Of a stretch of DNA of 38,454 nucleotides, positions 7,762 to 15,458 are shown piece by piece. A program made the translations under genes and the position numbers. Below the pieces are notes generated by a model. It saw only the letters and a program-made list of their open reading frames with translations, ran no database searches and had not been told where the DNA came from. Origin of the DNA: Thermoleophilia bacterium (GTDB taxonomy: Bacteria; Actinomycetota; Thermoleophilia; Miltoncostaeales; Miltoncostaeaceae); the NCBI GenBank assembly GCA_017882545.1, contig JADGPG010000002.1, positions 1-38,454 of the forward strand, written 5' to 3'. Every line of letters starts with the position of its first letter. Position 1 is the stretch's first letter.

Positions 7762-8990
7762 GACGCCCCGAGCGCCCGCGCGACCGCGATTCCCGACCGC
7801 AGGCCGTCTTCGTGGAACCCGTGGTGCTGGTAGGCGCCCGCGAACCAGATCCGGTCGCGGCCGTTGATCTCTCCGAGGCGCGACTGGGCCCGCAGCGCGC
7901 GGAACGTATAGCGGGGGTGGGCGTAGTCCATCGTGGCGATCACCCGGCTGGGGTCCACATCGGTGCGGTTCAGCGTGACGGCGTATTGCACGGGCCCGGG
8001 GATCTGCTGGAGCCGATTGATGAGATAGGTCACGGTGGGCGGCCGGTGCGGGTCGGTGCAGTCGTCGATCAGGTAGTTCCAGGACGCCCACGCACGGCGA
8101 TCGGGCGGCAGCAACGCGGTATCGGTGTGCAGGACCGCGTGGTTCGGGGTGTAGGCGATGTCCCCGAGCAGCTCGGCTTCGCGCGCAGTCGGAGCGGACA
8201 GGAGCGCGAGCGCCTGGTCGGAATGGGTGGCGAGCACGACCGCATCGAACCGTTCCCGGCCGCCGGGCAGCCCGATCGAGACACCTGTGCTCAGGCGCCG
8301 GATGTCGGTGACCGGGGTCCCGAGCCGGACGCGGTCCCCGAGGCGGTCCGTGATGGCCTCGACGTAGGTGCGGCTGCCGCCCACCACCGTCCGCCACGTG
8401 TGCCGGCGGACGCCGAGCAGATTGTGGTTCGCAAAGAACGCGAGCGCATCGTCGGCCGGGAACCCGAAGGCGTCGCCGGGCGGCATCGACCAGATCGCGG
8501 CCGCGAACGGGACCAGGAAGTGGTCGCGGAAGTCGTCCGAGAACCCTTCGTCGGTCGCGAGCTGCGCCACGCTCCGCGTCCGGTGTCGCCCGTCGCGCCA
8601 GCGCCGGGAGAGGGCCGCGAAGCGCACGATCTGGGTCGCGAGCCGTCGCATCCGCGGATCGCGGAGGTGATGCCGCTGGGCCCACAGGTCGCGGCCCGCG
8701 TAGCTGATGCCGCAGCGACGGCACGTCACCGAGAACGACATCTCGGACGCCTGGGTCGCCACGCCGAGCTCGTCGAACAGGCGCGTCAGAAGCGGGTAGT
8801 TGCGCCGATTGTGGACGAGAAATCCCGTGTCGAGTGCCAGCGTGCCGCCGCCGGACTGCGGCACTATGACCGTGTGGGCGTGCCCGCCGGCGCGATCGTC
8901 CCGCTCGAACACGGTGACCTCGTGGACGGGCGCGAGGGCATGGGCCGCGCCCAAGCCCGATATCCCGCTGCCGATGACGGCGATCTTCAC
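7755..8990 (-). CDS. FAD-dependent oxidoreductase of the amine-oxidase fold
   Basis: The 411-residue product begins MKIAVIGSGISGLGAAHAL, the dinucleotide-binding GxGxxG motif, followed by FERDDRAGGHAHTV with the RxGG motif of amine-oxidase/NAD(P)-binding_8 proteins. The C-terminus has IWFAGAYQHHGFHEDGLRSG, the usual second FAD contact. Homologues form a conserved set with DUF1365 and CFA-synthase genes and, in proteobacteria, belong to lipid-modification genes linked to singlet-oxygen responses and furan fatty acids (family knowledge). The GTG 8990 start is preceded by TACCCT exactly 7 nt away, so the operon mRNA is probably leaderless. Substrate here is not known; an unsaturated or methylated acyl chain is the best inference. 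Confidence 0.9.
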   Translation of the reverse strand: MKIAVIGSGISGLGAAHALAPVHEVTVFERDDRAGGHAHTVIVPQSGGGTLALDTGFLVHNRRNYPLLTRLFDELGVATQASEMSFSVTCRRCGISYAGRDLWAQRHHLRDPRMRRLATQIVRFAALSRRWRDGRHRTRSVAQLATDEGFSDDFRDHFLVPFAAAIWSMPPGDAFGFPADDALAFFANHNLLGVRRHTWRTVVGGSRTYVEAITDRLGDRVRLGTPVTDIRRLSTGVSIGLPGGRERFDAVVLATHSDQALALLSAPTAREAELLGDIAYTPNHAVLHTDTALLPPDRRAWASWNYLIDDCTDPHRPPTVTYLINRLQQIPGPVQYAVTLNRTDVDPSRVIATMDYAHPRYTFRALRAQSRLGEINGRDRIWFAGAYQHHGFHEDGLRSGIAVARALGASW

Positions 8991-8997
8991 CCGTCGG

Positions 8998-9069
8998 AGG
9001 GTAGCGGCACGTCCGGTCTTTGCGAGGGGGACCGTACCCCCCAGTCAGCCGGGAATCGGCGGCTACAGT
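8998..9069. promoter_or_regulatory. divergent leaderless promoters, FAD oxidoreductase / desaturase
   Basis: Minus strand: TACCCT at 9003-8998 then 7 nt to GTG 8990. Plus strand: TACAGT at 9064-9069 then 8 nt to ATG 9078. Both spacings place the transcription start at or next to the start codon. Neither gene has a Shine-Dalgarno. Confidence 0.6.
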
Positions 9070-9077
9070 GGGTCGTG

Positions 9078-10010
9078 ATGGTGACCCTCGACGAGACGCC
9101 GCCGGCACCGATCGGCACCGTGCGGCATGAGACGAGTCTCGGGAGCCGGGTCGTGACGCTGCTGGCCGTGGCCATCCCGTTCGTGGGTGTCCTCTCGGCC
9201 GCCGGCATCCTGTGGGGGGTCGCCCTGCGCCCGATCGACGTCTGGGTGTTTGCGGTCCTGTATGTGTTCTGCGGCTTGGGGATCACGGTCGGGTACCACC
9301 GCCTGTTCTCGCACCGCAGTTTCGAGACGACGTCGTGGGCCCGGGGCACGTTGGCGATTGCCGGTGCGATGTCGACCCAGGGCCCGGTGACCCAGTGGGT
9401 GACCGACCATCGCAAGCATCACGCCCACTCGGACCGCGATGGCGACCCGCACTCGCCGCACGGGCATGGCGAGGGCTGGCGAGGCACGGTCACGGGCCTC
9501 TACCACGCGCACATGGGCTGGTTGTTCAACACCAAGGGCATGGAGCGTGGTGCGGTGTGGGGCAGTGACCTCTACGGGGATCCGGTGATCCGCTGGATCG
9601 ACCGGCTCTATCTGATGTGGGTGGCGCTCGGGCTGGTGATCCCCTTTGCCGTCGGGTGGGCCTGGACCGGGAGCGTCGCGGGCGGGGTCGAGGTCGTCGT
9701 GTGGGCCGGACTGGTGCGCGTTTTCGTGTTTGACCACACGACCTGGAGCGTGAACTCGATCTGCCACACCTTCGGGCGTCGGCAGTTTGAGACGACCGAC
9801 GAGAGTCGCAACGTCGGCGTCGTCGCCGTGCTGACCTTCGGCGAGGGCTGGCACAACAATCACCATGCCTTTCCCGGATCGGCCCGCCACGGCCTCGGCC
9901 GCTACCAGCTCGACATGAGCTGGATGGTGATCCGCGGCCTGGAGCGGCTCGGCCTGGTGTGGAACGTCAAGGTGCCGACCCCCGAGCGGATCGCCAGCCG
10001 CACGTCCTAG
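9078..10010 (+). CDS. membrane fatty acid (acyl-CoA delta-9 type) desaturase
   Basis: The 310-residue protein has the three histidine boxes that hold the di-iron centre: HRLFSH (about 75), HRKHH (about 112) and HNNHH (about 257). Hydrophobic segments lie near residues 20-65 and 185-220, as in acyl-CoA desaturases. It would introduce a cis double bond into saturated acyl chains at the membrane. ATG 9078 is favoured by the leaderless -10 box (GTG 9075 is the alternative). It is divergent from the FAD/DUF1365-CFA operon, which would use unsaturated chains as substrate, so a joint pathway is plausible. Its TAG stop shares CTAG (10007-10010) with the stop of the convergent hydrolase. Confidence 0.93.
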   Translation: MVTLDETPPAPIGTVRHETSLGSRVVTLLAVAIPFVGVLSAAGILWGVALRPIDVWVFAVLYVFCGLGITVGYHRLFSHRSFETTSWARGTLAIAGAMSTQGPVTQWVTDHRKHHAHSDRDGDPHSPHGHGEGWRGTVTGLYHAHMGWLFNTKGMERGAVWGSDLYGDPVIRWIDRLYLMWVALGLVIPFAVGWAWTGSVAGGVEVVVWAGLVRVFVFDHTTWSVNSICHTFGRRQFETTDESRNVGVVAVLTFGEGWHNNHHAFPGSARHGLGRYQLDMSWMVIRGLERLGLVWNVKVPTPERIASRTS

Positions 10011-10666
10011 TCCGCGTCGGAGGCGAACCGGGCGATCTCGTCCCGGATCAGCGCGAGCCATTCGCGCGCGCGCGGGAGCGGGATGATGTGCCCGAACGGC
10101 CGCACCGCGATGCCGTGCACGGCTCCGCGGATGACGGTGTGGGTGGCGTCGGCCCCGGCCTCCCGGAGGCGCGCGACTCCGGCCAGCGAGTGGTTCGGGT
10201 GCACGCCGACGAATCCGAGGCGTCCGCCGTCGCGGCTCCCGTGGAACACACACACGCGGACACCGGCCAGCCCGGACAGGTCCATGCGGTCGGGGATCCA
10301 TGGGGCCAACGCGATGATCTCGTCGATGCCCTCACGCGCCGCGCAGGCGAGGCCGGCGCCACCGCCCGCCGAGAATCCCATCAGCGCCAGTCGTTGCGCG
10401 CCGAACCCGCGGACGGCCGCGACCGCCGCGCGCGCATCGGTGATCAGCGACTCCATCTCACGCCACGACTTGATGCGATAACGCACTTCGGCAAACCCGA
10501 CCTCGGGGAACTCGGGGGCGAGGCGGGCGACGAGCCACTCGATGCTCGGGCTCCAGTCACCGGGCACGGATCGGGCCACGCCGCCGTTCATGCACACGAC
10601 GACTGCTCCGGTCATCGGCCCGGTCAGGCGGAGCGCGCCGCCGGACGCGAGCGGGATCGCGTTCAT
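10007..10666 (-). CDS. small alpha/beta hydrolase
   Basis: The 219-residue product has a nucleophile elbow GFSAGGGAG (near 97-105), a strand and acid turn CVFHGSRDG, and the candidate catalytic His in GAVHGIAV, in the order of alpha/beta hydrolases of the dienelactone-hydrolase/BAAT type. No signal peptide, so cytosolic; substrate unknown. The ATG at 10666 has no purine-rich ribosome site (upstream is ccctcccccgcgtccgcgg). It overlaps by ATGA the stop of an 8-codon upstream ORF, so it is probably translated by coupling. Confidence 0.8.
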   Translation of the reverse strand: MNAIPLASGGALRLTGPMTGAVVVCMNGGVARSVPGDWSPSIEWLVARLAPEFPEVGFAEVRYRIKSWREMESLITDARAAVAAVRGFGAQRLALMGFSAGGGAGLACAAREGIDEIIALAPWIPDRMDLSGLAGVRVCVFHGSRDGGRLGFVGVHPNHSLAGVARLREAGADATHTVIRGAVHGIAVRPFGHIIPLPRAREWLALIRDEIARFASDAD

Positions 10667-10689
10667 CCGCGGACGCGGGGGAGGGGCAT
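10663..10689 (-). CDS. 8-aa leaderless leader peptide MPLPRVRG
   Basis: TACCAT (10701-10696, minus strand) lies 6 nt before ATG 10689, so this ORF should be at the 5' end of the mRNA. It encodes MPLPRVRG and stops at TGA 10665-10663, overlapping the hydrolase ATG as ATGA. It may exist only to deliver ribosomes to the SD-less hydrolase start. Confidence 0.45.
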   Translation of the reverse strand: MPLPRVRG

Positions 10690-10717
10690 CGGCCGATGGT
10701 AGCGGCCGTGTGCCGTG

Positions 10718-11155
10718 TCAGGCCGCGGGTTCGGCGTCCCCGGCGTGGACGAGCAGGACCGCGCACGGGGCGATCCCGAGCAGCTTCTGGGTGAAGCTGC
10801 CGAGCACCGTTCGCTCCGGGGATCCGTGCCTGGCGACGACAATGGCATCGGCGTCGTGCTCGTCGGCCCATTCGGCGATCATGTGGGTCGGGTTGCCCTC
10901 GAGGACGACGGAGCCCTCGTCGTCGTTGGCGACGGTTGCGATCCACTGCTCGGCGATCTCGATCAGCGGTGTCTGGTCCTGGATGATGCCACCGCCCAGG
11001 CCGGCGGCCAGCTCAGTGAGAAACGACGGCGGCGGGATGACGTGGACCAGCGTGAGGGTGCCCCCGTCGGCACGGAGTTCGCGCGCGGTCGCGAGCGCGC
11101 GCAGCGCGCCTTCGGAGTCATCAAGGCAGACAACGATGTTGGTGAACCCGGCCAT
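10718..11155 (-). CDS. universal stress protein (UspA family)
   Basis: A 145-residue single Usp domain: FTNIVVCLDDSEGALRAL at the N-terminus, LTLVHVIPPPS, then ADAIVVARHGSPERTVLGSFTQKLLGIAPCAVLLVH at the C-terminus (motif core GSPERTVLGSFT). The phosphate-binding G-2x-G-9x-GS motif is only partly present, so ATP binding is uncertain. The start ATG 11155 is set by a TATACT -10 box 8 nt upstream (11169-11164); the longer frame to 11275 is antisense to the divergent gene's 5' end. Likely leaderless. Confidence 0.9.
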   Translation of the reverse strand: MAGFTNIVVCLDDSEGALRALATARELRADGGTLTLVHVIPPPSFLTELAAGLGGGIIQDQTPLIEIAEQWIATVANDDEGSVVLEGNPTHMIAEWADEHDADAIVVARHGSPERTVLGSFTQKLLGIAPCAVLLVHAGDAEPAA

Positions 11156-11163
11156 CGGGGGCC

Positions 11164-11215
11164 AGTATATGCGGCCCGTCCGAGCCGGGGCCGGGCGCGG
11201 GAGTGCTGCTAGCCT
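11164..11215. promoter_or_regulatory. divergent -10 boxes, Usp / metallo-hydrolase
   Basis: TATACT on the minus strand (11169-11164) serves the Usp gene; TAGCCT on the plus strand (11210-11215) lies 10 nt before ATG 11226. The core region between the boxes is about 40 bp. Confidence 0.5.
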
Positions 11216-11225
11216 GGATTCCGGG

Positions 11226-12059
11226 ATGCCGGGGCACCGCCCAGACACGCACCACGATGCGACCGACCGGATCACGTGGGGTGGTCATTCCACGGTGCGG
11301 ATCACGCTCGGCGGCGACAGCGTCGTCACCGACCCGCTGTTGCGGTCGCGCGTCATGCACCTGCGACGCACCGTGCCGAGGGTCGCGGGCATCGCCGACG
11401 GCGTCCGCGCGGTGCTGATCTCGCACCTTCATCACGACCACCTCGACCTCCCGTCGCTGCGACTGGTCGACCGCGGTGTCCCCGTCGTGATCCCGCTGGG
11501 TGGCCGCGCCGCGCTCGGACGGCGCTCCGACCGCCCGGTCGTCGAGCTCGCCCCGGGAGAGGTCGTGGACATTGCCGGGCTGCGGGTCCGGGCGGTGCCT
11601 GCCGCCCACGACGGGCGCCGTCTCGGCCGACGGGGGGTCGGGGCCCCGGCGCTCGGGTATGTGGTCTCGCGACGGGATACCTCGGTGTACTTCGCCGGTG
11701 ACACGGAGCTGTTTGCGGGCATGGCATCCCTCGCGCCCGGGCTGACCTGTGCGCTGCTGCCGATTTGGGGGTGGGGGCCGTCCCTCGGGCCGGGGCACCT
11801 CGATCCCGAGGGTGCGGCCGCCGCGCTGGAGCTGCTGCGCCCGCGCATCGCCGTGCCGATCCACTGGGGGAGCTACCGTCAACACCTCGTCCGCGGCGCG
11901 CCGGCGGCCCGCCACGGTGCGCCCGAGGTCCGCTTTGCCGCCGAAGCGGCGCGTGTGGCGCCCGACGTGGCGGTTCGGATACTCGCCCCCGGCGGCCGGC
12001 TCGATCTCCCCCAGGGCGTCGACCTCGCCGACCCGAGCCCGGGTGCGCCGGTACGCTGA
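11226..12059 (+). CDS. metallo-beta-lactamase-fold hydrolase (UlaG-like)
   Basis: A 277-residue product. ITWGGHSTVRITLGG at the N-terminus is typical of UlaG/beta-lactamase_2 proteins; the metal motif HLHHDHLD (HxHxDH) lies near residue 68, and VPAAHD, YFAGDTELF (metal-bridging Asp) and the final VPIHWGSY (His ligand) follow in order. All metal ligands are present. It would be a cytosolic metal-dependent hydrolase, substrate unknown. No Shine-Dalgarno; probably leaderless. The stop TGA 12057-12059 overlaps the -10 box of the next gene. Confidence 0.9.
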   Translation: MPGHRPDTHHDATDRITWGGHSTVRITLGGDSVVTDPLLRSRVMHLRRTVPRVAGIADGVRAVLISHLHHDHLDLPSLRLVDRGVPVVIPLGGRAALGRRSDRPVVELAPGEVVDIAGLRVRAVPAAHDGRRLGRRGVGAPALGYVVSRRDTSVYFAGDTELFAGMASLAPGLTCALLPIWGWGPSLGPGHLDPEGAAAALELLRPRIAVPIHWGSYRQHLVRGAPAARHGAPEVRFAAEAARVAPDVAVRILAPGGRLDLPQGVDLADPSPGAPVR

Positions 12060-12063
12060 GCCG

Positions 12064-13101
12064 GTGCGCATCCCTGCCTCCGTCCTTGACCTCACCCCGG
12101 TGCCATCCGGTGTCGGCGCGCAGGGCGCTTTGGAGAACTCCGTGGCGCTGGCCGTCGTCGCCGAGGCCGCCGGCTATCACCGCTACTGGCTCGCCGAGCA
12201 CCACAACAGCCCGACGATGGCCTGCCCGTCGCCGGAGATCATGATCGCGCACATCGCCGCGGCAACGTCGACCATACGGGTCGGGGCCGGGGGCATCATG
12301 CTGCCCAACCACAGCCCCCTGCGGATCGCCGAGGCGTTCCGGGTGTTGGAGGCACTACATCCAGGGCGGATCGATCTCGGGATCGGACGGGCTCCCGGCA
12401 CCGATGCGGTCACCGCCTACGCACTGCGTCGCGGTCCGGGCGCCGCGGAGGAATTTCCCCAGCAGATGGCCGAGTTGCTCGCCTACACGGAGTCCGGGTT
12501 CCCGCCCGATCACCCCTTCGCCGCCATCGCGGCCGAGCCGCACGAGATCCCGTTGCCCCCGATCTGGATCCTCGGCTCCAGCGACTACGGCGCTCAGATG
12601 GCGGCAATGCTGGGGGTCGGATTCGCCTTCGCCCGGCATCTCAACCCGCGGGGCGCCGCGGAGGCGATCGCGCGCTACCGAGACCGGTTTACCCCGACCG
12701 GACGCAGCGACGGACCACGCGTGATCCTGGCGACATCGGCGATCTGTGCCGACACCTCCGCGCGTGCGCACGACCTGGCCGCGTCAATGGCCCTTGGAGT
12801 GATCCGGCTTCGGAGCGGCCGCGCCGCGCCGCTGCCGACGCCCGAAGAGGCTTTGGAATATCCCTACGACGAGGGCGAGCGTGATCAGGTGCGCCGGTAT
12901 CGGCGTGCCCAGGTGGTCGGGACCGCCGACGAGGTCGGCGACGAGTTGCGCGACCTGGTTCGGGCGACCGCCGCCGACGAGCTGATGCTCATGGCGATGG
13001 TCCACAGCCACGAGGAGCGGGTGCGCTCGTACCGGCTGATCGCCGAGGTGCTCGGGCTCGCGGCGCCGGCCGCGGCTGAGGGAACCGGCCGGTCGGCGTA
13101 A
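12064..13101 (+). CDS. LLM-class flavin-dependent oxidoreductase (MsnO8-like)
   Basis: The 345-residue luciferase-fold protein starts VRIPASVLDLTPVPSG and carries YHRYWLAEHHNSP and IRVGAGGIMLPNHSPL, typical of the MsnO8-like subgroup of bacterial luciferase-family monooxygenases, then RIDLGIGRAPGTD. The cofactor is probably FMN; the substrate is unknown. GTG 12064 is chosen because TACGCT (12052-12057) ends 6 nt before it; this promoter sits in the last codons of the metallo-hydrolase. So the gene can be transcribed on its own although only 4 nt separate the two. Confidence 0.9.
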   Translation: MRIPASVLDLTPVPSGVGAQGALENSVALAVVAEAAGYHRYWLAEHHNSPTMACPSPEIMIAHIAAATSTIRVGAGGIMLPNHSPLRIAEAFRVLEALHPGRIDLGIGRAPGTDAVTAYALRRGPGAAEEFPQQMAELLAYTESGFPPDHPFAAIAAEPHEIPLPPIWILGSSDYGAQMAAMLGVGFAFARHLNPRGAAEAIARYRDRFTPTGRSDGPRVILATSAICADTSARAHDLAASMALGVIRLRSGRAAPLPTPEEALEYPYDEGERDQVRRYRRAQVVGTADEVGDELRDLVRATAADELMLMAMVHSHEERVRSYRLIAEVLGLAAPAAAEGTGRSA

Positions 13102-13224
13102 CACCGGTCCCGTGGAACCCGCGCGGGCAACAGGATTTTCGCTGTTTGGGGCGAAACGGGCAACGACCAGAACCGCGCGCGGCGGCGGCGTCGCCGGGTG
13201 CGCGGGCAACCCTCGGGGAGACGC

Positions 13225-14082
13225 ATGATCTCGTATTTCCAGGCCATCGTGATGGGCATCATCCAGGGCGTGACCGAGCCGTTTCCGGTGTCGAGCCTCG
13301 GCCACAGCGTCATCGTCCCGAAGCTGCTCGGATGGAACCTGACCCGCAGCAACGACCGGTACGTCACGTTCCTGGTGGCGACCCACTTCGCGACCGCGCT
13401 CGTGTTTCTCGGCATCTTCTGGGCGGACTGGGTCCGGATCGCGCGCGGGTTCGTCCGGTCGATCGCCAACCGCGGTGTGGCCCCCGGCGACAGCGACGCG
13501 CGCTTGGCGTGGCTGTTGATCATTGGCACCGTGCCCGCGGGCCTGATCGGGCTCGCGCTCCAGCACCCCCTCGAGAAGCTGTTCGGCGATGCGTACCTGG
13601 TCGCCGTTGTCCTGATGCTCAACGGCGTGATGCTGCTCTGGGCCGAGTCCCGGCGCCGCCGGTCGCGGGTCGATGAGGCCGACGACGACGCGCGCCTGGC
13701 GCGCAGCCTCACCGTCAAGGGCGCGGGCGGTATCGGTCTGGCCCAGGCGCTGGCGCTGATTCCCGGCTTCTCCCGGTCGGGCGCCACCATGTCCGGCGGC
13801 CTACTCCAGGGGCTGTCGCACCGTGATGCGGCGCGCTTTTCGTTTCTGTTGGCGACACCGATCATCTTCGCGGCAGCGCTGCTCAAGCTCCCCGGACTCT
13901 TCGGCTCGGGTGGGTCCGGCATCCGCGGACAGGCGCTCATCGGCGCGATTGCGGCCGCGATCGCCGCGTACTTGAGCATCCGGTTCCTGCTGCGGTTCTT
14001 CGTGACGAACCGACTGACCCCGTTCGGGATCTACTGCATCGTGGCCGGCGCCGTGTCGCTGGTCTGGTTGGCGATCATCTAG
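13225..14082 (+). CDS. uppP: undecaprenyl-diphosphatase (BacA/UppP)
   Basis: A 285-residue polytopic membrane protein with both catalytic signatures: QGVTEPFPVSSLGHSVI (about 14-30; E and the SxxH part intact) and PGFSRSGATMSGGLL (about 186-200). It removes a phosphate from undecaprenyl pyrophosphate so that the carrier can be reused in peptidoglycan and glycan synthesis. About eight hydrophobic helices. ATG 13225 has ggggag 4 nt upstream. The family often has L in place of F in EPFPVSS, a mild variation. It converges on pstS with a strong hairpin between. Confidence 0.95.
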   Translation: MISYFQAIVMGIIQGVTEPFPVSSLGHSVIVPKLLGWNLTRSNDRYVTFLVATHFATALVFLGIFWADWVRIARGFVRSIANRGVAPGDSDARLAWLLIIGTVPAGLIGLALQHPLEKLFGDAYLVAVVLMLNGVMLLWAESRRRRSRVDEADDDARLARSLTVKGAGGIGLAQALALIPGFSRSGATMSGGLLQGLSHRDAARFSFLLATPIIFAAALLKLPGLFGSGGSGIRGQALIGAIAAAIAAYLSIRFLLRFFVTNRLTPFGIYCIVAGAVSLVWLAII

Positions 14083-14090
14083 ACCGCCGC

Positions 14091-14128
14091 CCGCGTGCGC
14101 ACCGAAGCGATCGCCGGTGCGCACGCGG
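14091..14128. terminator. bidirectional hairpin between uppP and pstS
   Basis: ccgcgtgcgcacc (14091-14103) and ggtgcgcacgcgg (14116-14128) are perfect 13-bp inverted repeats with a 12-nt loop, in the 53-bp gap between two convergent genes. No T run on either side. Confidence 0.65.
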
Positions 14129-14135
14129 TCTGGGG

Positions 14136-15239
14136 TTACTTCAGGGTGGCGACCTGCGCCTTGGCGGCGCTCAGAATCGTCGACGGCAGCGGTGCGTTGC
14201 CGAGGGCCGTCAGGGCGCCCTGGGCGGTCGAACCGTAGGCGTAGTTGAGGAACGACTGCACGCCCGCCAGCTTCGCCGACTCGCCGGCCTGCTGGTAGTT
14301 GCTGTAGCCGAGCACGAACGTGGTGATCGTGATCGGGTACGCACCCGAGGCGGTCGAGTTGATGAGGCTCTTCTGGAGGGGCTTGGGGACGATCGGTTGG
14401 CTGACCTGCGCGGTCGTGCCGGCCGCCGACACCGACGCCGAGGTCGGGGCGATGTACGTTCCGCCCGGCGACTTGATCTTGGCCAGCAGGGCCTGGTCAC
14501 CGGCGCTGAGCGCGTCGGCCAGGTCGGCGTAGCCGATCGAGTTCGGGTTGTCCTTGACGCACTGGAGCACGCCGGGGTTCTTTAGGCCCTCGGTGAGGTG
14601 CGGGGCGGTCCACGCCGGCGTCTTCGACGCGGCGCCGACCTTCGTGAGGAACTGCGGGCTGGAGGTGCCGAGGTAGCCCGAGAAGTTCGAGCTGGTACCG
14701 GAGCCGTCCGAGCGCACACACACGGTGATCGTCGCGCTCGGGAGCGTGGCGCCGGGGTTGTCGGCCGCAATCTTCGGGTCGTTCCAGGTCGTGATCGCGC
14801 CGTCGAAGATGCCGGCGAGCGTCGCGCCCGAGAACTGCAGGCTCTTGGCCCCGGTGACGTTGGTGGGCACCGCGATCGCGCCAAGAAACGTCGGGAAGTA
14901 GACCGGCGTGACGCCCCCGCGCGCCGACGCGAGCTGGGTGAGCTCGGCGGGCTTGAGCGGCGAGTCGGTCGCTCCCCAGCTGACGACACCGTTGATGAAG
15001 TCCTGGATGCCGCCCGCGGATCCCTTGGAGGTGTACGAGCAGAGCTTCGAGTTCTGGCACCAGGTGTTGTAGGCGAGCGCGGCAAAGCTGCTGCCGCTGC
15101 CCGTGCTCGTCGCTGAGGACGATGATGACGATGACGACGACGACGAACTGCTGCCGCACCCGGCCACTGCGAGTGCTGCGCCGGCGACGGCAACCGCTCC
15201 CACAAGGATGCCGCGGCGGTTGCGCTTGGATCGATCCAT
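14136..15239 (-). CDS. pstS: phosphate ABC transporter substrate-binding lipoprotein (PstS)
   Basis: A 367-residue lipoprotein: basic start, hydrophobic stretch and lipobox LAVAGC (Cys 28), then a run of 13 serines and a Ser/Gly linker. The mature part shows PstS features: SGATLAGIFDGAITTWNDPKI, ITVCVRSDGSGTSSNFSGYL and SIGYADLADA. The start ATG 15239 has ggagga 9 nt upstream. The permease and ATPase genes (pstC, pstA, pstB) are not adjacent, so it is an orphan binding protein here. A PHO-box-like repeat lies about 100-140 nt upstream. The Ser run is encoded by mixed TCN/AGY codons, so slippage is possible but not obvious. Confidence 0.92.
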   Translation of the reverse strand: MDRSKRNRRGILVGAVAVAGAALAVAGCGSSSSSSSSSSSSSATSTGSGSSFAALAYNTWCQNSKLCSYTSKGSAGGIQDFINGVVSWGATDSPLKPAELTQLASARGGVTPVYFPTFLGAIAVPTNVTGAKSLQFSGATLAGIFDGAITTWNDPKIAADNPGATLPSATITVCVRSDGSGTSSNFSGYLGTSSPQFLTKVGAASKTPAWTAPHLTEGLKNPGVLQCVKDNPNSIGYADLADALSAGDQALLAKIKSPGGTYIAPTSASVSAAGTTAQVSQPIVPKPLQKSLINSTASGAYPITITTFVLGYSNYQQAGESAKLAGVQSFLNYAYGSTAQGALTALGNAPLPSTILSAAKAQVATLK

Positions 15240-15336
15240 TCGGACGTTCCTCCATCATCTGATCGGGGATTCGTATGCGACGTCCCCACCGAGGGCGGGC
15301 GCGCATTCGGGATGAGCGTATCCACCGGATTTCGGC

Positions 15337-15380
15337 CAAATGTGAAAAAGCGCGGCAGCAATTGTGAACGGGTGGTGAAC
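15337..15380 (-). promoter_or_regulatory. PHO box (PhoP/PhoB-type direct repeats) upstream of pstS
   Basis: Read on the minus strand, consecutive 11-nt units are GTTCACCACCC (15380-15370), GTTCACAATTG (15369-15359), a degenerate unit CTGCCGCGCTT, and TTTCACATTTG (15347-15337). The first two fit the 11-nt direct-repeat unit bound by actinobacterial PhoP (GTTCACC-like), and spacing is exact. It implies induction of pstS at low phosphate; the divergent carbonic anhydrase could be affected too. Confidence 0.75.
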
Positions 15381-15458
15381 GCTGCCGGGGTGGCCGGCTA
15401 CTAGGCTCTTGCGCAACGCGTACGACCCCCGACCCCCGATCGCCGAAGGGAGCGCGCA

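Noticed and set aside
7812-9077. Long plus-strand frame continuous with the desaturase (about 420 extra residues)
   Set aside because: It is the antisense of the FAD oxidoreductase, with an Arg/Gly/Asp/Val-biased composition; the desaturase has its own -10 box and ATG at 9078.
7762-9108. Extension of the DUF1365-CFA frame to 9108 (1149 residues)
   Set aside because: The extra part is Arg/Pro-rich out-of-frame translation of the FAD gene. The family match begins at GTG 7761.
10542-11225. N-terminal extension of the metallo-hydrolase frame back to 10542
   Set aside because: It crosses the antisense of the Usp gene and its promoter; the hydrolase family starts at ITWGGHST soon after ATG 11226.
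15103-15315. Poly-Asp ORF on the plus strand
   Set aside because: It is the antisense of the poly-Ser linker and start of pstS.
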